The notes beneath the pieces were generated by a model that was not told the origin of the DNA, made no database searches, and was given only the letters and a program-made list of their open reading frames with translations. Source: Candidatus Heimdallarchaeota archaeon (GTDB taxonomy: Archaea; Asgardarchaeota; Heimdallarchaeia; JABLTI01). Taken from it: a stretch of DNA of 16,010 nt. A program made the position numbers and the translations under genes. Below are positions 8,277 to 15,284 of this stretch, piece by piece (position 1 is the first letter of the stretch; the number at the start of each line of letters is the position of its first letter). The stretch is from assembly GCA_023128635.1 (NCBI GenBank), contig JAGMDP010000130.1, forward strand, positions 1-16,010, written 5' to 3'.

Positions 8277-10454
8277 CTATCCTGATTTCTTAATCTTGAC
8301 TACGTATAAAACAATAGGAACGACGATTAATCCAATTAAGAAGCATGCAGGTAAAATATAGATGTATATTGGTGTTTCGCCTTTTATTTGAAAAATATCA
8401 GTCACTTGCTGTATTGTATTACTACTCAGATTAATATTCAATGTTTGGAATCGCACACCAAGATAATATCGTCCTCCAGGCAGAGTGCTTAGATCAAGAT
8501 TTTCAACATACCAATATTCTTCGACTGTATCCCAATATAAATCGTTAAGTCCTAATGGAGGTACATTTGAAGCTACTCCTTCACGAGTATAAATCCTACA
8601 ACTAGCTGATCTTATATCAGTCATAAATGCTGGTACTTCTTTTTCATGGATTTGGTACCAATCTATAGTTCCATCATAAGTTGCATCATTGTAATCGGTC
8701 TTTGCGGTGATATTATAGATACTTAGTATCAGATTTTCTGAATCAAATTCATATGTTCCCGGTGAAACAGAAATAATATGAGATCTTGTTCTAAAATATT
8801 GCGTACCAGTTGCTTGTGCCCAAGGAATAAAAGTTGATTGGCCATAAGAGTTGTTTCTTATATAACCAATCGGAAGAAAATCAATTTGGAATCTAACAAT
8901 AACATAATTGTCAACTCCCGAAGGGGTAAGTACCCAGCCTATATCGTTGTCTAGAGACGACCAATCTTGAGTTATATTATTATAAGTTAAGTTTCCTTTA
9001 ATTTCTCTATTCTCTGTATCTATAACTGGTACACCCATAGGTTCTGTTCCAGGTAGCACAGCCCCTTCAGCTTTAAAGTAAAGAACCCATTCTGCTTCTG
9101 AAACATCAGTTGGATCAATTATTCCAATTTCAGTAATTTCACAGATTGCTTTAACATTAAAGATATCGAGAGACCAATCTGCTGAATTGTACTGATAGCT
9201 GAAGCTTGTGAACTCAACATAGAAATAGTCAACAAAGAACGTTTCATTTCCCGCACTCCAAGTTTCAATCGTACCAATCATATCAAAAACATAGTAGACT
9301 TTATGCAGAGTATTAGCAACTGTTCCATTTAATAGCGTACTTGGAAAGTACCATTTCTCTGTTCCGGGATTAAATTCCAAATCGTAATCATCAGGACTTA
9401 AAGTTGGGAGTCCTTCACTTAGATCAGGAAAAATTCCAATCTTTAATTTTGCTTTCGTTACCTGTGAATCATTCAAAATAAATGTGTTATCTGATATATC
9501 AGTATAATTTACTTGGAATTCATCAACAAAGAGAAGACCTGTTTCGTTATCATAATGACTTGATGTTATTGGGATATCAATGTATTTCCAATTTACTTCA
9601 ATTAGAGCATTTTGTAAGAAAGAGAAAATTGCTTCTACAGAGTATTCTAAACAATCTTGAACATCAGCTAAGTAAGTTGCTGTCCAAGTATCAATTAAAA
9701 TATGTGAGGTGAAATTCTTTCCGAGGTCCTCTGCAAGAGGATGAATATTTTTTGCTAGCTGAATAGTTGCTTCACTAGCGTTTTTAGGAGCACCAACTGT
9801 TGGACTTAGATTGAAGTATGTATTGTTCCATTCATCTTGTGTCCACCATTCTATAGGATCCATAGCATAATTTGTTGCAATACCAGTTTCGATTTGTGAT
9901 TCAAAAGTACTCCAGTATAATTGGAAACTAGCTATAGAACCCCAACTTGTGGATTCATTCCAAATTACGCCCCAAGTTCCTGCTTGTGAAATATAATGAG
10001 CAGTTGTACCAGCATAAAAAGCACATAGTCCATCATCTGGTTCTGTTTGATTCAATTCATTTACTAATTTCTCATATTCAACTTGAGCTCGAACAGACAG
10101 ATTATTTTCAGTTACAATTGTACCAGTTTCATCTAAAAATAATCTAAGATCGCTTATATCACCATAATCATTTGTATTTGCGTAACCAGTTGCCATCAAT
10201 CTGTCACGTGGAGCAGCAATACCAGAAAAGAAAGCATCTAGATGATTTCCCCACAGATTTGTTAACCATTGGTACTTGTAAGGTTTAGTTGCTAATTGTA
10301 AAGCTTCATATGCTAACCATTTTGTTGTTGAAAATGCTTGTATTGGATACTGATTGCCGTCTTCATACCAACTCATTGTATAAGAAGGATAAATTACAAT
10401 TAAAGTGATACAAATTATTAGAATTGATTTTGCTGCGATTTTATGTTTTTTCAT
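8277..10454 (-). CDS. Surface protein: degenerate phospholipase C-like domain plus three beta modules
   Basis: A 725-residue paralogue of the 711-residue protein at 4436-6571, alignable along its whole length. A basic N-terminus and hydrophobic segment (8-26) form a signal peptide ending near W29. The phospholipase C-like helical domain keeps W29, D97/D99 in N-D-Y-G-D-I, H153 in A-H-Y-I-S-Q and E185. The early His is K45 (S-T-T-K-W-L-A), Q157 replaces Asp and W181 replaces a later His, so the metal site is even more eroded than in its sister. Three beta modules carry signatures ending at W368, W498 and W648. A transmembrane helix spans about 696-720 with a basic tail. N-x-S/T sequons are frequent. 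Its ATG overlaps the end of the upstream 12-helix membrane protein gene by 14 nt, indicating co-transcription and perhaps a shared complex. Most likely a glycosylated, non-enzymatic surface or binding protein. Confidence 0.85.
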   Translation of the reverse strand: MKKHKIAAKSILIICITLIVIYPSYTMSWYEDGNQYPIQAFSTTKWLAYEALQLATKPYKYQWLTNLWGNHLDAFFSGIAAPRDRLMATGYANTNDYGDISDLRLFLDETGTIVTENNLSVRAQVEYEKLVNELNQTEPDDGLCAFYAGTTAHYISQAGTWGVIWNESTSWGSIASFQLYWSTFESQIETGIATNYAMDPIEWWTQDEWNNTYFNLSPTVGAPKNASEATIQLAKNIHPLAEDLGKNFTSHILIDTWTATYLADVQDCLEYSVEAIFSFLQNALIEVNWKYIDIPITSSHYDNETGLLFVDEFQVNYTDISDNTFILNDSQVTKAKLKIGIFPDLSEGLPTLSPDDYDLEFNPGTEKWYFPSTLLNGTVANTLHKVYYVFDMIGTIETWSAGNETFFVDYFYVEFTSFSYQYNSADWSLDIFNVKAICEITEIGIIDPTDVSEAEWVLYFKAEGAVLPGTEPMGVPVIDTENREIKGNLTYNNITQDWSSLDNDIGWVLTPSGVDNYVIVRFQIDFLPIGYIRNNSYGQSTFIPWAQATGTQYFRTRSHIISVSPGTYEFDSENLILSIYNITAKTDYNDATYDGTIDWYQIHEKEVPAFMTDIRSASCRIYTREGVASNVPPLGLNDLYWDTVEEYWYVENLDLSTLPGGRYYLGVRFQTLNINLSSNTIQQVTDIFQIKGETPIYIYILPACFLIGLIVVPIVLYVVKIKKSG

Positions 10455-11940
10455 TCTCTACAATCTCTCCAATTTCGTTAATTTTTTGCTTTACATTTCT
10501 CAACTCTTCTTCTTTCGTTCGCTTGTGTTTAAACGAACTACTATATCCTCCGAGGAGTCCCAAACAAGAACTGTAGACTAAAAATGTTAAAGCAACAGCT
10601 GGTATGAATAATTTCTGCCCATCTAAGCCTGAACTTGGAAGCACAAAATAAAACAAGATATTACAGAAAATTGCTGCCCAAAATCCAGATAGGAGACCAC
10701 TCATAGTATCTTTTGTCATTCTTCCACCGATGAATCCACCAAGGAGGACTATTACTCCAGCAATTATTCCTAGTATCGAATAGAAGGAGTATATAAGAAA
10801 TCTGAAAAACCTTCTAGTATGCAAACCAGGGAAAGCATAAATTGGATTCCAAGGCCTACTTGTTGAAATAAAAAATAATAGATAGCAACCTGCTAGAGTT
10901 ATCCCAACGCTAACAAATACTGATAAAGTGATAAGAGCAAATTTTAATCGAGTATTTTTGTAATTAACAAATGCTTTCTTTATTTTTGACTTCGTTGGTA
11001 AATAAACAGTGATTTCAAAGAAGGCAATCACTCCCATTACAATGAAGATTGTTGCTATTACTATTTTTAACAACATACCTCCTGCTACCCATTCCGGATC
11101 TCTCTGGAATAAGGCAATAAGTAAAATGGTAAAGATTAAACCAAAACCGAAAAGTAATGGCATTAAGGTATTCTTTATTGATTGTCTAATATTCCTGAAT
11201 ACTTTTCTAAATTTGAAAAATCCCTTTGCAAAATAATCCTTCTTCACAAAATCTTTTGTTTTGTATGAGTTTAGGTGTTTTTGTGGAGGGGAGCTATTGA
11301 AAACTAAATTTAATATTGCTGCTATTATTACAAAGATGATTAGAACAGCAAAGATCAAACTAAGTAAATTTGCACTTAAAGCAACTGGAACTAAAAAGGC
11401 TAAAGCAATAGAACATATGATCAATATAACAATATTGAGAATGAATCCTCTTGCTCTTTGTTTTTTCGTGTAATTAAATTCATTATTTACGTTATGTTTC
11501 ACTGATCCCAAAACAAGTAGTAATATTGGTATTGCTGTTGATAACCAAGCTAGTATGTGTGTAAGTAGACCAAAAACCACTGTTGTGAAAATAATGTAGC
11601 ATATCGTAAAAAGGAAAAGGAAGATACCTTGCAGAATTACTTGAATTTTAATAAATGAGTCTAATAAATGGTCTTTCTTATTTATCAAAGTGAATAAGAT
11701 GAAAATTAAAAATAATACAAAACTAAGACTGATCGTAACTACAATCATGGAGACATTGAATTTAATAAGAAAATCGCTATATAATTTTGGTTGAAAAGCA
11801 TACTCCAAAATTTCAAAGAAATCTCCACCTATTATGGGTAAACCGAAAATAATCCAGAATATCACTGAGCTTACTAATGCTGTCCAGTATCTAATTTTAT
11901 ATGCTAAAGTTGCCACTAAAACAACCTCAAACTCCTTCAT
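10441..11940 (-). CDS. Twelve-helix membrane protein of unknown family
   Basis: The 499-residue protein has about twelve hydrophobic helices, roughly at 19-37, 60-86, 99-124, 127-146, 165-190, 192-214, 259-278, 287-313, 333-358, 383-406, 415-435 and 444-466. A strongly basic cytoplasmic loop (about 215-258) separates two groups of six, and a charged, probably coiled tail (470-499) ends the protein. The 6+6 arrangement recalls transporters, but no MFS, ABC or glycosyltransferase signature is visible, so no function is assigned. The last 14 nt overlap the start of the phospholipase C-like surface protein gene, which suggests translational coupling; the protein may act in its export, anchoring or modification. 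The start at 11940 has no strong ribosome binding site, so a short or leaderless transcript is possible. Confidence 0.75.
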   Translation of the reverse strand: MKEFEVVLVATLAYKIRYWTALVSSVIFWIIFGLPIIGGDFFEILEYAFQPKLYSDFLIKFNVSMIVVTISLSFVLFLIFILFTLINKKDHLLDSFIKIQVILQGIFLFLFTICYIIFTTVVFGLLTHILAWLSTAIPILLLVLGSVKHNVNNEFNYTKKQRARGFILNIVILIICSIALAFLVPVALSANLLSLIFAVLIIFVIIAAILNLVFNSSPPQKHLNSYKTKDFVKKDYFAKGFFKFRKVFRNIRQSIKNTLMPLLFGFGLIFTILLIALFQRDPEWVAGGMLLKIVIATIFIVMGVIAFFEITVYLPTKSKIKKAFVNYKNTRLKFALITLSVFVSVGITLAGCYLLFFISTSRPWNPIYAFPGLHTRRFFRFLIYSFYSILGIIAGVIVLLGGFIGGRMTKDTMSGLLSGFWAAIFCNILFYFVLPSSGLDGQKLFIPAVALTFLVYSSCLGLLGGYSSSFKHKRTKEEELRNVKQKINEIGEIVENEKT

Positions 11941-12076
11941 CCACTTTATTAATCAATTAGAAATTAATAAATTTAATCCACAACGAGAACTGCTTCGAGT
12001 ATGTCTAGTTTTTTGACATGTTTTTCTTACATTTTTAATCGTTTAACTTAATATTCACAAGCTACATTGTTTAATT
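11941..12076. promoter_or_regulatory. Divergent promoter region
   Basis: These 136 AT-rich bases separate the minus-strand surface locus from the plus-strand DM13 gene and must hold both promoters. On the plus strand a TTAATATT element near 12048-12055 lies about 25 bases before the DM13 ATG, and no ribosome binding site precedes that ATG. The DM13 message may therefore be leaderless. On the minus strand the TTTATTAATTT stretch near 11963-11974 is TATA-like. No gene is seen here. Confidence 0.35.
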
Positions 12077-12538
12077 ATGAAGAGAAAAATTATCATAATT
12101 GTTCTTTCAGTTATCATTCTTGCTGGAACCGGTACTGGGTTAGGGTTATATTTCTGGTTAAATCCACTTGGAGGAGTAAACGAACAACTGGAACCAGGGA
12201 CTGTTCTCTCTGATGGAGATTTTGTTGCAATTGATACTGCACATTGGGGTACAGGAAAAGTCCAAATTGTGCAATTGGTGAATGGTAGTTTACAACTACA
12301 ATTTGATAGAGTTGAGATTGCTAATGGACCTGATTTGTATGTATATCTGTCAAATAAAACTTCATTCACTGGCATAGCTGATAGTCCTGGTCCTTACGTC
12401 GATTTAGGACAGTTACCATACAATGAAGGCAGATTTAGCATGAGTATTCCAGGAAGTACAAACCTAACAGAAGTACACTCAGTTCTAATTTGGTGCCTAG
12501 CATTTACAGTCGTATTTACCTATGCTTCACTAAGTTAA
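12077..12538 (+). CDS. Membrane-anchored DM13-domain protein
   Basis: A 153-residue protein with an N-terminal hydrophobic anchor or signal (about 4-27) and one DM13 domain filling the rest (about 45-152). Family hallmarks are clear: G-D-F-V at 47-50 followed by A-H-W-G-T-G-K-V, the strand V-E-I-A-N-G-P-D-L-Y-V-Y-L-S (79-92), Y-V-D-L-G-Q-L (107-113), and the terminal S-V-L-I-W-C at 135-140 with the single conserved Cys140. DM13 occurs in animal proteins next to DOMON domains and in many prokaryotic lipoprotein-like proteins. It has been proposed to take part in redox reactions through the conserved cysteine, but this is not proven. The domain would face outside the cell. The gene converges on the hdr operon and diverges from the surface locus. 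The length suits a stand-alone DM13 protein. Confidence 0.88.
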   Translation: MKRKIIIIVLSVIILAGTGTGLGLYFWLNPLGGVNEQLEPGTVLSDGDFVAIDTAHWGTGKVQIVQLVNGSLQLQFDRVEIANGPDLYVYLSNKTSFTGIADSPGPYVDLGQLPYNEGRFSMSIPGSTNLTEVHSVLIWCLAFTVVFTYASLS

Positions 12539-12593
12539 TTCAAGAAATAAAAGAAAGAACTCTGCACTAAAGGTATCGAATAGATAAAAGAAT

Positions 12594-12613
12594 GTGAAGA
12601 ATTGAATCTTCAC
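12594..12613. terminator. Perfect hairpin between convergent DM13 and hdrB genes
   Basis: GTGAAGA (12594-12600) and TCTTCAC (12607-12613) form a perfect 7-bp stem with a 6-base loop. On the plus strand a T-rich stretch follows (12614-12630), partly overlapping the hdrB stop region. It suits termination of the DM13 transcript and may also end the hdr transcript from the other side, where the tail is less T-rich. Confidence 0.5.
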
Positions 12614-12620
12614 TTATTAA

Positions 12621-13487
12621 TTATTTATTTACTAATTCTTCCCAACCAGTGAGATTGAATTGTAATCCAAGTTTTTCTTCTTCCATGCCTAAAGCTAAAC
12701 CAATATACTGAGAAAGATACATTGCCGGGAGTTTTACATCCTTTCCAATGACTTTTCCTGCAACATCTTGGGAAGCTCCTAGTTGTTTATGGCAGAATGG
12801 ACAAATATTCGCAATGCTGTTGTACCCTCTTAGCTTCATGATTTCGATTTTTTCTCCGGAAACTGTAAGAGCTTTTTCAGCATCAACACCAATAACAGTT
12901 GCAGCACAGCAATCAAGTAATTCAGGGTAAGCAGGTGATTTTGCACCAAGGACTTCTAGAATCTCTTGTATGCGGGTAGGTTCTTCAGAATCATCAGGAC
13001 GAGGAATAGTTTTTGGTCGAATAGCATGACAACCGTAATGAGCAGCAGTAATAAATCCTGTAAGCTTCTTCTTGACACTCTTCTGAATCGTTTCGAGACC
13101 AATGTCTTCATATAAAATCTCAAGGATATTTCTTACTGGAAGAGAACCATCATAGTGCAATCCTTCCTTTGCTAATGCTTCATTGATTAATGCAATCATG
13201 TCTGGATTGTGCTCTAATTCATGAGCTAATTCACTGAGAGATAGATCACAACCATTACAAATTGATGCAATAGCATCATAACCTTGCTTCTTTGCTAAAG
13301 CATGAACTCTTGCTGCTAGGAAAGCCCACATGGAATATTTTGTAGTTTTTAATGGTGTTCCACAACAATTCTGATCCTCTATATCTTGAAAATCAATTCC
13401 ATAATGAGTTAGAATTGCTCGAGAGCTAATCTCATTTTCGTAACTATCTGCTTGTGAAGTACAACCTGTGAAGAACCCGTATTTCAT
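12621..13487 (-). CDS. hdrB: Heterodisulfide reductase subunit B (HdrB)
   Basis: A 288-residue protein with two cysteine-rich CCG domains. The first has C9, C41-C42 (in N-C-C-G-T-P) and C77-x-x-C80; the second has C153 (in H-Y-G-C-H), C193-C194 (here C-C-A, not C-C-G) and C229-x-x-C232. In HdrB these motifs bind the two unusual noncubane [4Fe-4S] clusters that reduce the CoM-S-S-CoB disulfide in methanogens; in non-methanogens the acceptor is often unknown. Length is normal. No membrane helix is present, which suits the soluble HdrABC type. The ATG overlaps the hdrC stop by 4 nt (ATGA) and a GGAGG site lies at 13495-13499. It is the last gene of the hdrA'-mvhD-hdrC-hdrB operon. Confidence 0.93.
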   Translation of the reverse strand: MKYGFFTGCTSQADSYENEISSRAILTHYGIDFQDIEDQNCCGTPLKTTKYSMWAFLAARVHALAKKQGYDAIASICNGCDLSLSELAHELEHNPDMIALINEALAKEGLHYDGSLPVRNILEILYEDIGLETIQKSVKKKLTGFITAAHYGCHAIRPKTIPRPDDSEEPTRIQEILEVLGAKSPAYPELLDCCAATVIGVDAEKALTVSGEKIEIMKLRGYNSIANICPFCHKQLGASQDVAGKVIGKDVKLPAMYLSQYIGLALGMEEEKLGLQFNLTGWEELVNK

Positions 13488-14023
13488 TTTTCTTCCTCCG
13501 CTTTCTTTATTTCAAGCACTTGATCTGCTCCGACAATTTTCAGAGCTTCCTGGAATTTTTCTGGATCCTTAATCCCTCTTGGTGGTAACTCTAAATCTTC
13601 TCGAGTTAGGAAATCAAAATCAGTTGTTTGAGCTTCTCTAGGTTGTATGATTGCTCCATTCCCTTTTACAGCTCGTATCATTTCTGTGAATGCTTTTGGT
13701 GGAGCTATCCCACGATTAACTGCAATATTTGTTAGAGCACTTATAGTTTGTACTGGAGATGTTTTCATTGGGCATCTTGTTTGGCATGTGATGCAATTCA
13801 TACAATACCAAAGAATGCCTGATTCTATGAGTTCTTCAGCAAATCCCATATGCGCAGCAATTTGGATTTTGTGAGGAGCAAACCCGTCAAAAATCTTGTT
13901 TGCAGGACAACCATTTGTACATTTTATACAAGTATAGCAATCCTCTGGTTTAGCTTCATCTGAGATAGCTTTTATTTTATTAGCTAGCTCTTTATCTCGA
14001 GAGCTGTATTCGATAGTATCCAA
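13484..14023 (-). CDS. hdrC: Heterodisulfide reductase subunit C (HdrC)
   Basis: A 179-residue iron-sulfur protein with two [4Fe-4S] ferredoxin motifs: C29-x2-C32-x2-C35-x3-C39-P and C74-x2-C77-x2-C80-x3-C84-P. In the HdrABC complex it passes electrons from HdrA to the catalytic HdrB clusters in the cytoplasm. A basic/acidic C-terminal tail ends in E-E-E-K, and its stop overlaps the hdrB start by 4 nt. The start is TTG at 14023-14021, preceded at the proper distance (7 nt) by a perfect GGAGG, which decides in favour of this uncommon codon. The gene follows mvhD with a gap of only 14 nt, so the operon is tightly packed. Confidence 0.93.
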   Translation of the reverse strand: MDTIEYSSRDKELANKIKAISDEAKPEDCYTCIKCTNGCPANKIFDGFAPHKIQIAAHMGFAEELIESGILWYCMNCITCQTRCPMKTSPVQTISALTNIAVNRGIAPPKAFTEMIRAVKGNGAIIQPREAQTTDFDFLTREDLELPPRGIKDPEKFQEALKIVGADQVLEIKKAEEEK

Positions 14024-14030
14024 GTTTATT

Positions 14031-14035
14031 CCTCC
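14031..14035 (-). promoter_or_regulatory. Ribosome binding site fixing the TTG start of hdrC
   Basis: GGAGG on the minus strand, 7 nt before TTG at 14023. No ATG or GTG in the same frame lies at a comparable distance, so this site is the main reason to accept the TTG start. Similar strong sites precede hdrB (GGAGG, 13495-13499) and mvhD (GGGGG, 14493-14497). Confidence 0.7.
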
Positions 14036-14037
14036 AA

Positions 14038-14484
14038 TTATTTGTTAAGAAGGCTTGGTCCAAGCTCTTTGAGCTTATCTACCATCTCAATTACAGTATC
14101 AGCGAATTTATTTCCTTCACCTGCAGAGATAAATTCTAAACGCAATCGATCTTTCTCTATGCCAAATGAATCCATCAACTTATGAAGCAAATTCACTCTC
14201 TTGTATGTTTTATAATTTTGAGAAATATAATGACAATCGCCAAGGTGACAAGCAGCGATAAGTACTCCATCGGCGCCATTCTCAAAAGCATCGACTACAA
14301 ATTGAGGATCGACTCTGCCTGAACACATGGTTCTTATAATTCTAATATTTGGCGGATACTTCAATCTTGAGAGTCCTGCCAAATCTGCTCCAGCATACGA
14401 ACACCAATTACAGCAAAAAGCTAGGAGATTGGGTTCAAATGTTTGATCGTTATTTTTAACAACGGTGGTTGCTTTTTGGTTCAT
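14038..14484 (-). CDS. mvhD: MvhD-type [2Fe-2S] electron transfer subunit
   Basis: A 148-residue protein of the MvhD/VhuD/FlpD family, which joins a hydrogenase or formate dehydrogenase to HdrA through a [2Fe-2S] cluster. The family cysteines are present: F-C24-C25-N-W-C28-S, M-C54-S-G-R-V-D, and A-A-C79-H-L-G-D-C84-H. Length is typical for the free-standing form (about 140). It lies between the hdrA fragment (17-nt gap) and hdrC (14-nt gap), with a strong GGGGG ribosome binding site at 14493-14497. No MvhA/MvhG hydrogenase or FdhAB subunits are in the window, so its electron donor is not known. In methanogens this arrangement serves flavin-based electron bifurcation at HdrA, but here HdrA is incomplete. 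Confidence 0.93.
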   Translation of the reverse strand: MNQKATTVVKNNDQTFEPNLLAFCCNWCSYAGADLAGLSRLKYPPNIRIIRTMCSGRVDPQFVVDAFENGADGVLIAACHLGDCHYISQNYKTYKRVNLLHKLMDSFGIEKDRLRLEFISAGEGNKFADTVIEMVDKLKELGPSLLNK

Positions 14485-14501
14485 ATATTTGTCCCCCGAA
14501 T

Positions 14502-15017
14502 TTAAGGTGCGGGTGTTAACGATTCTTTAAATGCATTTTCAATCATTGCTTCGATTTGTGCGTCAGTATAGTGATTCATTGTAATTGCATTTGACGGGCA
14601 AGTCACAACACATACACCGCAGCCTTCACAAAGGATTTCATTGATTTTAGACTTTACTAATCCTTCATCATTTACAACCATTGATAAGGCTTTGAATGCA
14701 CAGGTTGAAATGCAAGAGCCACATCCTACGCAAACGTCTTCATTTATTGAAGCAACAATTGCTTCCTTCTCTATCTTTTTGCTTTTAATAAGTTTCGTTG
14801 CTAATGAAGCTGTAGCTAAACCTTGAGAAACGCAATCTGTAATATCAAGTGGACCCCTACAAGCACCGGCTATGAACTTCCCGGAGGAAGCAGTTTCTAT
14901 TGGACCTAGTTTTATGTGCTTCTCTATGAAGAATCCATCTTTATCTAATGAGCAATTTAAGAGTTCACCGATTTTCTTAGATTCTTTTGTTGCTTCCATT
15001 GCTGTTTGAAGAATCAC
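14502..15017 (-). CDS. hdrA: HdrA C-terminal part (truncated)
   Basis: A 171-residue product matching only the C-terminal quarter of HdrA (normally about 650 residues). Visible are the end of the FAD-binding Rossmann domain (D-G-F-F-I-E-x-H-I-K-L-x-P-I-E-T, then G-K-F-I-A-G-A-C-R-G-P-L-D-I), and two [4Fe-4S] ferredoxin motifs: C96-x2-C99-x2-C102-x3-C106 and C130-x2-C133-x2-C136-x3-C140-P. The thioredoxin-reductase-like flavin domain and N-terminal cysteines are missing. The frame is open back to a TAA at 15087-15089 and HdrA-like sequence (K-P-D-L-V-I-L) continues upstream of the GTG at 15017, so that start lies inside the domain. No ATG, or ribosome binding site for a better start, is seen. 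It heads the mvhD-hdrC-hdrB operon. It may be a 5'-truncated gene, an assembly join, or a ferredoxin-like remnant still used as a linker. Confidence 0.75.
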   Translation of the reverse strand: MILQTAMEATKESKKIGELLNCSLDKDGFFIEKHIKLGPIETASSGKFIAGACRGPLDITDCVSQGLATASLATKLIKSKKIEKEAIVASINEDVCVGCGSCISTCAFKALSMVVNDEGLVKSKINEILCEGCGVCVVTCPSNAITMNHYTDAQIEAMIENAFKESLTPAP

Positions 15018-15086
15018 TAAATCTGGTTTGTATCGAATGTTTTTTTCAAAATCAGTATTGTAATCGCCCTTTTTGTGAGAAATAAC

Positions 15087-15284
15087 TTATTAGAAATTAT
15101 AGCTGTGATTTCGAGTGAATTTCCTCAAATGATTATTTGAATAAATTTTAACCTTGAGTAGCTATTCATGAATGGTCAAGAAAACGGAAGATTCTTATGT
15201 ATCCAGACTAATATTTTTCAGACTTTACATGCAAAACAGGAGTCTTATTACATCTATTACAACTATCTAGAGGATCAGTTAGAA
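15087..15284. promoter_or_regulatory. Intergenic region between truncated hdrA and epimerase gene
   Basis: This stretch holds no recognisable remnant of the missing hdrA portion in the minus-strand frames that I checked by eye close to the break. On the minus strand a TATAAT-like element (15097-15102) lies some 25-30 bases before the point where HdrA similarity begins. On the plus strand an AATAAATTTTAA stretch near 15140-15151 is TATA-like, and an AGAGGA ribosome binding site at 15269-15274 serves the epimerase ATG. Confidence 0.35.

Noticed and set aside
10441..11940. Major facilitator superfamily assignment for the 12-helix protein
   Set aside because: The 6+6 helix layout fits, but the loop motif between helices 2 and 3 (G-x-x-x-D-R/K type) is not present, so no family is assigned.
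12001..12019. Inverted repeat ATGTC/GACAT in the divergent promoter region as an operator
   Set aside because: The arms are only 5 bases long around a T-rich spacer; this is expected by chance in such DNA.
12055..12375. Minus-strand open frame of 106 codons opposite the DM13 gene
   Set aside because: Its product has no domain or signal features and it is wholly antisense to a gene with a strong family match; it is a shadow frame. The same holds for other short antisense frames, for example at 9482-9712, 11009-11473 and 13647-13874.
15018..15168. Simple frameshift explaining the short HdrA
   Set aside because: I translated the neighbouring frame across the A-runs near 15042-15048 and 15070-15074; upstream of the break it gave no HdrA-like sequence before a stop, so a single indel does not restore the gene. 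Deletion, rearrangement or misassembly remain.
15168..15284. Possible 39-residue N-terminal extension of the epimerase from an in-frame ATG at 15168
   Set aside because: The extension has no likeness to the family, the Rossmann fold begins exactly at the ATG at 15285, and that ATG has a suitable ribosome binding site.
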